DNA of 64,000 nucleotides, from assembly GCA_036925085.1 (NCBI GenBank), contig JAUPFP010000007.1, positions 7,030,228 to 7,094,227 on the forward strand. Reading direction: 5' to 3'. The notes under the pieces were generated by a model. That model did no database searches. It had not been told where the DNA came from and saw only the letters and a list, made by a program, of their open reading frames with translations. The number at the start of each line of letters is the position of its first letter. The stretch's first letter is position 1. Both the position numbers and the translations under genes were made by a program. Shown piece by piece: positions 23,580 through 34,240 of the stretch. The stretch comes from Brachycybe producta (lineage: Eukaryota; Arthropoda; Diplopoda; Playtdesmida; Andrognathidae).

Positions 23580-24063
23580 TCTGTTTTTTTTTTGTTATAT
23601 GTTTGTGTATGTTATATGATGAACTTATATCTATTTTTGTGTGTTTGGTAAGATTCTAGTAAAAAAAGGATGGCTACTGCTAGTATTACAACCTTTATAT
23701 AAGTCAGAAAGAAAGAATGAAATAAAAGATGAAAAAACGAAGATCACATATCTTCACAATGAAAGTCAATGCCTACAAAATCTATCTATCTATCCAATAC
23801 ACTACATATGTACAACTGAGCCCCTCTAATAATGAATACAAGATTCTCTTGCTTTTTTTTATCAATGCAATACACATAATATAACCCCCCCCCCCTTTTC
23901 CTAAAAATACGAAACCTAATCCTAATAAGACCATCAAGTAGATACATGCATACATATATATCTATATGTATGTGTAATAATCCACTTTTCCTTATTAAAT
24001 CATCATCCCTTCTTTTCTTTATTCAAAAAAAAGTAGAGGTCAAAATGCAATCTTTTGATAGAA

Positions 24064-24109
<46 letters not shown>

Positions 24110-26244
24110 CAAAACAACAAAAATAAGCTTAATAACCTCATAAAACAAAAAACTCGAATTACTTCCACAAATTGAATTCTCATGAATATGCAAGAATTCA
24201 ATTTGTTTTTTGATATAAAATAAATTGAAACAAAAACTTAACAAAAATATTGAAATAAAAACAAAAACAAAAATTGGTCAAATTTATAAAATTTGCATAA
24301 TGATTAATAAATGCAAATCAAGAATTTTAAATAAATTTGAATAAGCAGTTCAGTTTTGAGAAATATGAGAAACCTGACTCATATATCAATTCCATTTTTT
24401 GTGTCTTTCTGTCTTGACCATTGGTCAATATCTCCTTTCTGCCAATAATGGCGCCGTGTTATCATAATATGCATGATGCTGATGATGATGACGATGATGT
24501 TTTTTTAAGAAAAATATAAGAGTGGACAAAATGTGTTAATTCAATCAAAGGAGATAAGTTCTTTTAAAGACAAAAGAATGACCATGCAAATAATCTACGA
24601 GCGAGCGAGAGAGAGAGAGAGAGGATTTAAGTGCAAGTGTTTTCTTGATAACGACATCCTGGTTTATGTCCAAGAATAATGACCACCAGTACTACTACTA
24701 CTACTACTAAATATCGCCCAACCACCCAATCTTCCCTCACTCTTTTTTTTTCTTTTCCTATCTCATTTCATTTCAAGGAAGAATGTGTCGGAAACTGCGG
24801 CGAGGGCAGCGGCCACGGTGGACGATGGTGGCGTCTTCGGTCGGAAAAAAAACAAACAGAAAACTGGCCACTACTTGCGTTAGATATATTTATTCGATGG
24901 TATGATCATCTTCACACCACGAAAGCACATTGGATCCAACAGTCCCCCTAAAAAAGAGGTTGAAGTGCCGGCGACAACACCAACTAAAACTCTGCGAAGA
25001 TAACCTACAACCACTACTAGCACCACCAAAAAGCTCTGAGAGTTTTGAAGTCTCTTTTATCATTTCTACTTATAATCCACTTCTCTCTCTCTCGCTCTCT
25101 CTCTCTCAGCTCAAATCTATACATATTACCCACCCTCCCCCTTTTAGCTGACCAATCCACAAAACAATAAACAATTAGAAGTACCACAGTAATTGAACAC
25201 AACACACACACAGATTAAAAATCGCGGGCAAAAAAAACACGCCAATAAAAATAATAGCAGCATCAACACAATAAAGCATGCCAGTGGGTCACTCACACTT
25301 TTCGTTTATATAGTGGACAGTGGTCACTTATATAAAAGTCCAAAATATATACATACCCTATGGCTGCTATTACATGTCCGTCTTGACATTTTAAATGTGT
25401 GACCATTTAGTAAACGCGTTTGCATGTGGAGACACACACAACACTTATTACCGTATTTCTAAAAGTGGGGGATAAAAAATGTGAGACTATATATTGTAAG
25501 TAGCCGCGAATTTAACTCTGAACACTCTCACTCACGTCTCTCCTCTTTAGCATACTGACCGACGGTCTTGCATGCACTCATCGTCCGTCAATTTCGGTTG
25601 GTCAAGCTAACGATAGAGGTCGCTGGTATCTCAACTTCATTGTGAGTTTTAAACACGAACACACACACACAGACCAGAAGAAGAAAAAAAAAATTGCCAA
25701 GAGTGGACTATACTCTCTCTCTCTCTCTCTCTGTTAGAAAGAGAGATAGACTTGTATACTCAATTCAAAATCAACTTGTTCTGTATTCAACGTCCACCCC
25801 CAACCTCCTCACCCCCAATGACCAACACACACATCCATCCCATTGCATTCATCTCCATCTTAATCTAAACCTTCCTTTCGCTCTTTCTCTTTCCACCCCC
25901 ACCTTACCCATCCTATCAGCACCCATGGGGATGCAAAAAGTAAAACACATTGGCCTTATATACATTAGACCAGGTTGAAGAAGAAGGAAGATTTTGGTCA
26001 ACTCACCAGAATAAAAAAAAACGTCTATAGTTTCATAAATAATTAATCAAAAAGAGTTTTTTTCCGAAAAGAAAAAGAAAATACATCTTGAACAAAAAAA
26101 AAACTGTTGTAAAGGAAAATAAAAAAGTTTTGAAAACAAAATCAAAAAGTTTCTTTATAAAAAAAAAATTGAAAATAAAAAGTTTTGAATTAATTTTAAT
26201 AAGTTTTTTTTATAATTAAAATTAACTAAAAAATGTATATGTTT
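23580..26244. other. Non-coding DNA with one GC-richer patch
   Basis: Mostly simple sequence. At 24781-25020 lies a patch with more CpG (GGCGAGGGCAGCGGCCACGG) preceded by a pyrimidine tract and CAAG, so an exon or promoter is possible. No donor or long frame confirms it. Confidence 0.35.
24065..24107. repeat. CT dinucleotide array
   Basis: An uninterrupted run of about 20 CT units. Confidence 0.9.
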
Positions 26245-26500
26245 TATGAACAGCTGATGATTTTTGAATTTTGCTTATTCTGAAATTTCAGAAAGAAAGA
26301 AAAAGCAACACTAAAAAGAAAACTGAAAGTGTATTAGAAACTAGAATGGTAGCCCAATTCCTTAATTGTATTTTCACGTTGATATATATATATTTCAAAA
26401 TTAACTTTTTATAGATCAAAGAAAATTTTAAAAAATATTGTCTATCGGTATTTTAAAAGTCAAGCTGCCCTTCTAGTTTCATAAATAATTTCAAATTTCG
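26245..26500. mobile_element. TTAGAAACTAGAAGGG family copy, right half shortened
   Basis: GAACAGCTGATGATTTTTGA, ATTAGAAACTAGAATGGTAG and a late GCCCTTCTAGTTTCATAAA are present. A TA run interrupts the left inner arm. Confidence 0.6.
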
Positions 26501-26998
26501 CTTAAAACCACCTTAAATTAAATTTAAAAGTTTTGAATTAATTTTTTTTAAAAAGCCTCAATATCAATAATTAATAATATTAATAATTATCTTAAAAGCG
26601 ACTCAAATTAAAATAAAAACGAAGGACCAAAATTACCAGGAAAATAAAAGTGATCATTAATAATAGTTATTTAACCTTTCTAAACTTCTGAAGGTTACAA
26701 AATGAAAATTCAGGTGGCAAACAGGTGCGAATGACCTTTTTTTTCTTCTCTCTCTCACTTTTTCTCTCTATCTGTATACATATAATTAGGCATCATCGGT
26801 CATAAAAATAATTATCCAATTTTTATTATGAATCCATGCATCAAGAAAACATTTTTATTAGTTTATATATTTATAAAAAAAATTATATTTATTTGAATGA
26901 AAACAAAAGTCCCCTCCCCCCCCAAAAAAATTGTATGCAAGTTTGGAGGGGGAGAGGGTGCCCTCCAATCTTCTAGCTAAAAGTTGAATTTTATTTGG

Positions 26999-27013
26999 CC
27001 ACTAGATGGAGCT
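26999..27013 (+). promoter_or_regulatory. CTCF-like site
   Basis: CCACTAGATGGAGCT keeps the full CCACTAGATGG part and has one mismatch (A for C) in the GGCGC segment. It lies 34 bases before a TA array. Confidence 0.25.
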
Positions 27014-27044
27014 GTGTTAGGTAGGTACTTAATAAAAATCTCCA

Positions 27045-27046
<2 letters not shown>

Positions 27047-27108
<62 letters not shown>
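27047..27108. repeat. TA dinucleotide array
   Basis: About 31 TA units, 34 bases past a CTCF-like word. Confidence 0.95.
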
Positions 27109-27113
<5 letters not shown>

Positions 27114-28319
27114 GTATATATATGTTTTTATTCAGTACATATGCCACCTGTAATTCGAGCACACAAGTGTTTTCACGACAACAACTTATGAAACCTTAAT
27201 TATTATTGTAGGCGCCGATTCGGTTGCATATTATAAGCCCAAAAAACACAAACAGAAGTTGGAGTTGATTTAAGGGGAAGGGGGATGGAGGTGGACAGAG
27301 AGACATTCAGGTGGAATGAAAGGTGTGGGAGTAAAAGGTAAGGGGAGGGGGGGGGGGGGGGGGGTAGAGAGAGAAAGAGAGAGAGAGAGAAAAAAAATTC
27401 ATTAATTGCTTATTAGTTCCTTCCGGTGAGTTTGACAAGGTAGGTTAAAAAAATCTAAAGAAGAGAGATGGGGGACCCAACCCTCACCCTTAATACTCTC
27501 TCCATTCCTCATCAATGTGCCCTCCTACAAATTTAGAACAATTAATTGAGAAGCAGGTGATTAACCAAGCAATCATTTCTAATAGCGGCTCCATAATACA
27601 GGTGATTGGGAACAAGAAAAGGAGAAAAAGGGAGATTTTTGAAGGCTCCCCCCCCCTCCACCTTTAATTCTAACTGTGGAAAAGAGAAACTTAAAACTGA
27701 AAAAAAGAAGTTGTTTTCTAAACAACAATAGTCATTTCCTCAAACACCTGTTTTTGTTCTATAATAATTATAATCATTATTAGATTAATATTTAATAAAT
27801 GATTTATATGATAATTCCCTATAAACGAGTTTGAATAACTTTAGTTATAAAACATTTTTTCACCCATTGTTTTTATGTGTTTTTTAAACTAACTTCTTGA
27901 TTTTTAAGTCCGATTACCTTCATTTAATTAAAAATCATTTGAATTTCTAAAGTGATTAAATGAACAAAAGAGAAAATTATTCAGAAAATTATCAATTGTG
28001 AGGCTTTCCTTTCTTATAAAATCATTTTTTTTTTAAGAATACCTAATTAAAAGGGTGCTCTCTCAGGAGTGTCGAGGTATAGTTTTTATGGAGGACGGGC
28101 AATAAATGCAAGTCCACCCCCATTTTGAGGTCCTATTCATAGAAAAATGCTATCATTAAAATAACTCATTCATAAAAAAAATACATTGGAGAAATATTTC
28201 TCTTTTTTATATTATTTCAGATTATAAAAATTAGTAAAAAATATTATTATGAAAATGGATTTGAGTTAGAGTTATGTTTAATTTGTTAATATTTCATTTT
28301 TAATATAATTTCAGGATTG
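27109..28319. other. Non-coding DNA
   Basis: It contains a poly-G/GA tract at 27345-27390 and AT-rich filler. A GTGAGT at 27426 lacks a convincing exon. Confidence 0.45.
27347..27364. repeat. Poly-G tract
   Basis: A run of about 18 G followed by a GA-rich tract. Confidence 0.85.
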
Positions 28320-28790
28320 CTGTTTATAAAAAAATGCAGGAAAAGTCAGGGAAATGAAATTTACTTATGAAAAGTCATAAAAACTTGTCAATTAAGAGAA
28401 AGTCAAATTATTTCTTAAAAAAATGGGATAAAAAACTATAAATTTTCTAATGCAACTGGCAAAGCGACATCAAATGCATTAGGTTTTATAAATTGTTTAC
28501 GATTTTTTTTATTATTAGTAATTTTTCATATTATTTATTAAGACAAAATATTTGGCTTACTATGGCATACTATTTAAAAAAATATTTGTAAGCTAATTAC
28601 TGAACCGGTTGCAAGAAAGAACATTTCACATTTAGGATGTTTAAACATAATTAAATTGAAACGTTAAAAAAGAGATTATTATTTAAGTTATGCAAAACAA
28701 AAAACAAAATATAATTGCAATTAATTAGTCGGTGAAAAAAGAAAGAACCCAAAATGACCATGGAAAATCAGGGAAATGGATTGTTTTGAT
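28320..28790. repeat. Possible old dispersed repeat with GTCAGGGAAAT words
   Basis: GGAAAAGTCAGGGAAATGAA (about 28340) and GGAAAATCAGGGAAATGGAT (about 28762) bracket an AT-rich segment. Similar wording occurs in dispersed repeats of other animals. No ends could be fixed. Confidence 0.3.
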
Positions 28791-30620
28791 TTGGAATATG
28801 AACCTTATTTTGATAATTTTGAAACTCTGTTTACGACCTTCATAAGAAGGAGGCCCTACATCATTTAGATTCTAAAGGTGTTAAAAACTTGAAATAAAAT
28901 CCTGAAAAAAAATTGTTAAAAATTCAAATATAATGTGATCCTTGTAAACTAAGTTGTGTATTTGTTTGTTTTCAGTGAAATGTGTGTTCTGTATAAAAAT
29001 AACTTAGAATTTCTTAAAACTTTCTTAATCCATCAAGAATGTTTTATTGAGATTTTCTTTCATATTCTGCAAAGATGTCAAAAAAACTAGAAATTTTCAG
29101 AAAAAAATGAATGATATACGACCATATTATACTGTAGAAGGTAAAAAAAAAATGCTATTCACATATTAGATACACTTTTTTATTCTTGTTGAAATATTCG
29201 TAGTAAATTATGAAACATTTTATAGACACAAAACGCGTGTGGATCACAAAAGATTGGGGGATAAAATATAAAAAAGAGGGGGGTTTGGAAGAAATAAATC
29301 GCAGTTCAAAATGATGGGGGAGGAGGTTGAAATATGAAAAAAGGGGAGAAATAAGAGTCTAATGAAGAGAGTGAGAGAGAGAAAGAGGGACCAAGGGTCT
29401 TTAACACCCAAATTTTTAAATTAAATATAGCCCTTTTATAAGAACACTTTATACTAGGGACTTTTAACAAAAATTGATATTTCAAGTGACCTTTTTAATA
29501 ACAATAAAAAAGAAATTGGAGCTCAAATTAAACAACATTAAAAAATGGAAGACTAAACAATCAAAATACTCAAAAGAGAATAGAGAGAGAGAGAAAAAAA
29601 ATGGAAATCGGTCTCTCTTTTTAAGATAATAAAGGAACCTTAAAATAAGGACACACACACACACGAAAAGAATGAAGAAAAGAAGACAAAAAGAAAACCT
29701 TCAATTACATTTAGGTCTACAATAATAACAAAGGTTGCGGTCGTTTTGACTGAAAACAAACCCCCCCCCTTTAAAATAAGAACCTTTAATTGTGATCAGC
29801 AACATGGAAAAAGAAATAACATTCGAGAATAAATAAATAGTTTAATAGAAAACAACAACAAAAGGACCCAATTGCAATTGTATCTATATTGTATGAATGT
29901 TCCAAAAAAAGACGAGAAAAAAAAAGTCTTAAGAAAATGGTCAGCAACTACTTTTCTTTATTCTGTAGTTTTATTATTGATCAATAAACAAACAGGATCC
30001 TCTCTTCTTTTTGGGCTTTTTTATTTCTATATACCGATAATTTTATGTAATTAGAGGAACCAGTTGATTGTCTAATAAATTTAAAGTAAATACAGTATAT
30101 ATACATATAAGGACTGATACTAAAATACAATAAAAAATGTAACCGTTTTTCTTCTTGTTTGACGAATGTCAAGAAAGAAAAAGGGAAACACGTATTTCTT
30201 TCTTTTTCTGACCGTTTTCTGTGTGAATTTTGGCCGTCAACAGCAGGTGCCAATGAACGGACACCATTTTCTGTCTCTCTCTCTCATCTTAACTTTCAAG
30301 TGTATTTATACACATGATGATGATGATGACAAGGGGCCATCTTGTATTTTGTTTGTGTTTGCGTGTTTGACTGAAATTTCTTTAAGATGCAACCTTTTTT
30401 TTTTCTTCTTATTGTTTAAATGAAAATACACTGACACGTTGTAAACAAAAAAAAAACACATCCAACTGTCAAAACCGAATTAAAATATTGTTTTCTTCAA
30501 ATATGGGTTTTATTTTTAGGGTCAAAGGTTGTGGCTAAACTCATGAACTTTTGATAGGAAGTTTCGTGTAAAAAAGTTGATGAGTTTAAGCTTTGACTTA
30601 AAAATCATAAAGAATGCGAG
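28791..30620. other. Non-coding DNA
   Basis: AT-rich, with GA-rich short arrays at 29360-29390 and 29580-29600. Nothing exon-like seen. Confidence 0.45.
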
Positions 30621-30622
30621 CC

Positions 30623-30807
30623 TTAAAGCTATCCCGTACACTATGAGACGTGGTCTGCAGACAAGATCTCTCACAAATGTCTCATAATGTACGAGGTGTG
30701 CAGACAGGTTGAGACAGAACATTGTCCTTGTCTGTGAAATACTGTAATACTGTCTGTCAGAGAACGTGTCTGCAAACCGCGTCTCATAGTGTATAACTAT
30801 AGCATTA
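30623..30807. mobile_element. Foldback MITE-like element flanked by TTAA
   Basis: The arms GTACACTATGAGACGTGGTC and GACGCGGTTTGCAGACAC (inverse strand) match over roughly 40 bases with few mismatches. TTAA is present at both borders (30623-30626 and 30804-30807), compatible with a TTAA target duplication. Internal ACTGTAATACTGTCTGTC-like words repeat. No open frame of note. Confidence 0.7.
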
Positions 30808-30839
30808 AGACAACTAAATAGTTGTTTTGTTGTTTTGAA

Positions 30840-31100
30840 AATTCTTTTTAAGGATCAACATTAAACAGAAATTCAAAATTTGTTATAAACTAGAAAGGTA
30901 ACTGAATCTACTTAATAGTATTTTCATGTTGACATCTTTCAATATAAACTTTTTAAATGTGAGTCATTTTCAAACTTACTAAAAATATTATTTTAAAAGT
31001 TATTAACATGAAAACAACTCAAGTGATTGAGCTTACTCTTCTAGTTTCTAAAGTTTCTCCTAATTTTGCTCCTGAAAGACATAACCTGAGTTTGCGGTAC
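30840..31100. mobile_element. TTAGAAACTAGAAGGG family copy
   Basis: TATAAACTAGAAAGGTAACT, TTTTCATGTTGACATCTTTC, GTTATTAACATGAAAACAAC and CTCTTCTAGTTTCTAAAG appear in order. Confidence 0.65.
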
Positions 31101-31139
31101 GTTTACACATTACAAACCAGGTTAAGCAAAAAAAAAATT

Positions 31140-31235
31140 GTTTTAGAAACTAGAATAGTAAGTGGATTATAATCTTAAGATTTCGCTTTCATGAAAAGTT
31201 TATTTTAAAAGATTACATCATGAAAACACCATTCT
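31140..31235. mobile_element. TTAGAAACTAGAAGGG family, short internal-deletion copy
   Basis: TTTTAGAAACTAGAATAGTA is followed closely by AAAAGTTTATTTTAAAAGAT and CATCATGAAAACACC, so the centre is deleted. Confidence 0.5.
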
Positions 31236-32944
31236 TTTTGTTGCTTCTGAAAAAAAACATTTATTGGAAATAAATGTAAATTTTTATCAAAATAAAAAAA
31301 GGTCGGAAACAGAAAAGAAAATGTTTTTAATTGTTTTTACTGAGTTTCACACAATTTGTTTCTTAATTCTATTTTATAAAATGCTGATGATGATCATGAT
31401 GATGATAATGCTGATAATAACAACAAAAGGAAACTATAAACCCGGGTTTTGATAGAAAATTAAATGCGGTGAAAAATCACTATTGTGTTGTTTTCTTGAC
31501 CTTTTTTCTCTTATCTTTAACAAAGATAACTTTCTTTTTTATTCGATTTAATGTTCACTATTGAAACCAGTTTGATTGGTTTTCTAAGTTGTTTAGTTAA
31601 GATTATAGTCTTAAACCTCTTTTAAAGAGTTTTAAAAAAAAGTGATCTTAGGTTTTTTTATATATATAAACGAGCTAAAGAGTACAAAAGCACCCCCTTA
31701 AAATCATCTCAAACTTCACTGCAATAACACCTTCCAAAAAAAAAAACCGCCTTCCACCCACCAAAAAAAAAAAGTAGAAATCAAGACTGGAATTTAAGTG
31801 ATGATGATGATGACCAACATGCGCGTACTAAGCAGTAAAGCTACTAAATTAACACCCAATTACGCCGATGGTCAGCTGATGACCAACCGGGTTCTAAACA
31901 CAAGAGAAAAATAGACCAGACTTATATTATTAGTAGATAGACCTTAGGTTTTTTTTTCTGTTGCAATTGCAGATAAGGGTAAGTCCATCTCTCCAATTGG
32001 AGAGAGAAAACGTTGGAAGAGAAGAAGAAAAAAAAAACCTCGAAGAATTAAGGATAAAGATGATGATGATGATGATTCCTTTTTCTGTAATTCTTTTTGG
32101 TGTTCTCGTCACACTTTTATTTTGACGACATCAAAACATGTTGTAATGAGGAAAAATATCCACAATTATAAAACATCATCATCATTATCATCAAAAGATA
32201 TTGAGAGAGAAGATCCTGTAAAATTTTTTCCCAAAAAAAGAAGAAGGTAAAAAATATAATTCAGTTCGAATCTTATTTCAATTGTGCATGTACTAAGTTA
32301 AGTGTGTATCTAAGGTTTCAAAAGTTGTCATCAACAGACTTTGTTATTATTTATGTTAGTAACCCCTTAAATTTAAGGGGCTTAATCCTCTTTTTTTGTG
32401 GTCCTTATCTAAAGTTATAACCATTATTATTATTATATATTTATTAGAAACATCTAATCAAGAAAAGAGATTGAAAGTTAAAGTTGTTGTATTTCTTAAC
32501 TTTGCAAAACCAATTTCTTTGAAAATGTCACAAAACAGCCAACTTCATTTTCAAATGTTAACATTTAATCAAAACGAATGATTTAAGCTTATAAAAAGCA
32601 ATCTATATAGAAAACGAGTCCCCACTTATGATACTATTTTGTTGATATATATTATAAAAAAAGGAGAATAGTAGAGCAGAAGAATTGCAAGAAGAAAAAA
32701 CGAGTTCCAATCAAAAAACAAGCAAGAAAAAAAAAACCGAACAGAAACTAGAAATTAGATCGAACTCAAAAGACACACTTGCAAGGGTTTTTTTTATTCT
32801 TCTTCTTCTTTTACTTTTACTTTACTTTAACTTTAGAAGACAAGGAAGTTTTTTAAAGGTTTCAAGCAACATCATATATTGGAACCAATTTGACAGACCA
32901 TCCCTATACTTGCAATTTTGAGCTCATCAGAAGTCACTTTTTTT
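31236..32944. other. Non-coding DNA
   Basis: GAT/TTA simple repeats. At 31964-31990 a pyrimidine tract with GCAG, six bases and then GTAAGT occurs on the plus strand, noted but not accepted as an exon. Confidence 0.4.
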
Positions 32945-33205
32945 AAAAAAAAATTCAAAGTTTGTTAGAAACTAGAAGAGTAAACGAATCATAAAGCAAA
33001 TTTCCTAACAAATATACTTTTTTTCAAAATAAACATTTGATAAACGAAGTGACGTATACTGAATTAATTCTACAATTTTACTTTATGAAATTTAGCCTTT
33101 TTCAAAACAGTTCATTAAAAACAAAAGTTTCAAAAATTATTTTTTAAAGTTATTCCATTAATTACTCTTCTAGTTCCTAACACAATTTGCAGTAATTATT
33201 AAAAA
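32945..33205. mobile_element. TTAGAAACTAGAAGGG family copy, diverged
   Basis: GTTAGAAACTAGAAGAGTAA at the left and TACTCTTCTAGTTCCTAACA at the right are the arms; the centre is replaced. Confidence 0.55.
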
Positions 33206-33317
33206 AAAATCACTTCTGACGAGAGGGATAATTTGTAGGCTTACTGATGAATTTTTACTTCATACAATTTTAAGTTCAATGGCAATAATTCTGTGGGTCA
33301 AAATCAAGAAGAAAACT

Positions 33318-33455
33318 TCACACTTGAACCCTCGAAGAACGGTTCCCACGTCCTTTACAAGAATACCCAATACAACAAGCGTTTTTTTTTTCTATATTGG
33401 AACCTTGTTTAGAGGGTTTAAGTTCAAGTTTATAGCTTGACGTGAACCTTGCGTG
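33318..33455. repeat. Imperfect inverted repeat
   Basis: CACTTGAACCCTC, GGTTCCCACG (left) and GAGGGTTTAAGTTCAAG, CGTGAACCTTGCG (right) pair loosely around a T-run. Probably a worn foldback element just outside the 33.6 kb hAT copy. Confidence 0.35.
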
Positions 33456-33597
33456 TAGCGTGTACATCTTTACATACTTAAGTGTCTTGTTATAACAATA
33501 GAACCAAAAAAGAAATGTTGTTCAAAAAACACAAGTCTAAACAGCTACACATAATAATGAGACTCCATTGCGATAAAAATTCCATTGTCATATTGAA

Positions 33598-34232
33598 CAG
33601 GGCTCGACCGATACCATACTTTTGCCAATGCCGACTATTTTGTCTTTTTGTTCAAGAAAAAGGATCTCCTTATGCCGGCCGATATAACGCCGATTTTTTT
33701 AAACTTATTTAACTTCATTTAAGAATTAAAGAATGTAAAGTACATCGCAACGCATGTTGTTCTTAAAATTTGCCATTAATATTAATCTGAATGAGAAATA
33801 TGAAAATTAAATGTTGTATTTATATTGAAAAAGGCAATAATAAGAGGCACATATGTTTGGAGGATAATATTTACAGTTCCCATTCTCACTGTATCTTGAA
33901 AAAAAAATTTTCAACCAAAAAAGATGCTTGTTCGTAGGTTCAAGCTCCTTAAGAAAAGGCTAGGTTAATTGACCTTCAAATAATCCCAGACGTCTCCTAG
34001 TTTTTAGCCTCTAACAAGTATCTTTGATTGAAGAAAGGCGTACATTTTTCGCCTTATAGATTTTAATGGATTTTTGTAAGATTTTAGGTTGTATATCGTT
34101 TAATTTCTCTTGTGTTGTACTAATAAAAGTATCGGCATAATCGGCATTCAAAATGCTGATAACGATATATTAAAAAATCTTAAATATCGGCACCGATACG
34201 TTTCGGTTTGTTAACATATCGGTCGATCCTTA
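33598..34232. mobile_element. hAT-type non-autonomous transposon, 635 bp
   Basis: The element starts CAGGGCTCGACCGATA and ends TATCGGTCGATCCTTA, which are inverted repeats with only terminal substitutions. It is flanked by a near-perfect 8-bp target duplication, ATATTGAA at 33590-33597 and ACATTGAA at 34233-34240. CAGGG-type ends and 8-bp duplications are hAT hallmarks. Inside are sub-terminal inverted GCCGAT/ATCGGC words (33677-33693, 34130-34150). No transposase frame is present, so it is a MITE-like internal deletion derivative. Confidence 0.85.
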
Positions 34233-34240
34233 ACATTGAA

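Noticed and set aside
26000-26040. Minus-strand donor TATTCTG|GTGAGTTG
   Set aside because: It is preceded by a T-run, and the only nearby ATG meets a stop after three codons.
31964-31990. Six-base microexon between GCAG and GTAAGT on the plus strand
   Set aside because: The acceptor and donor look good, but nothing else supports plus-strand transcription here, and such pairs are expected by chance in 64 kb.
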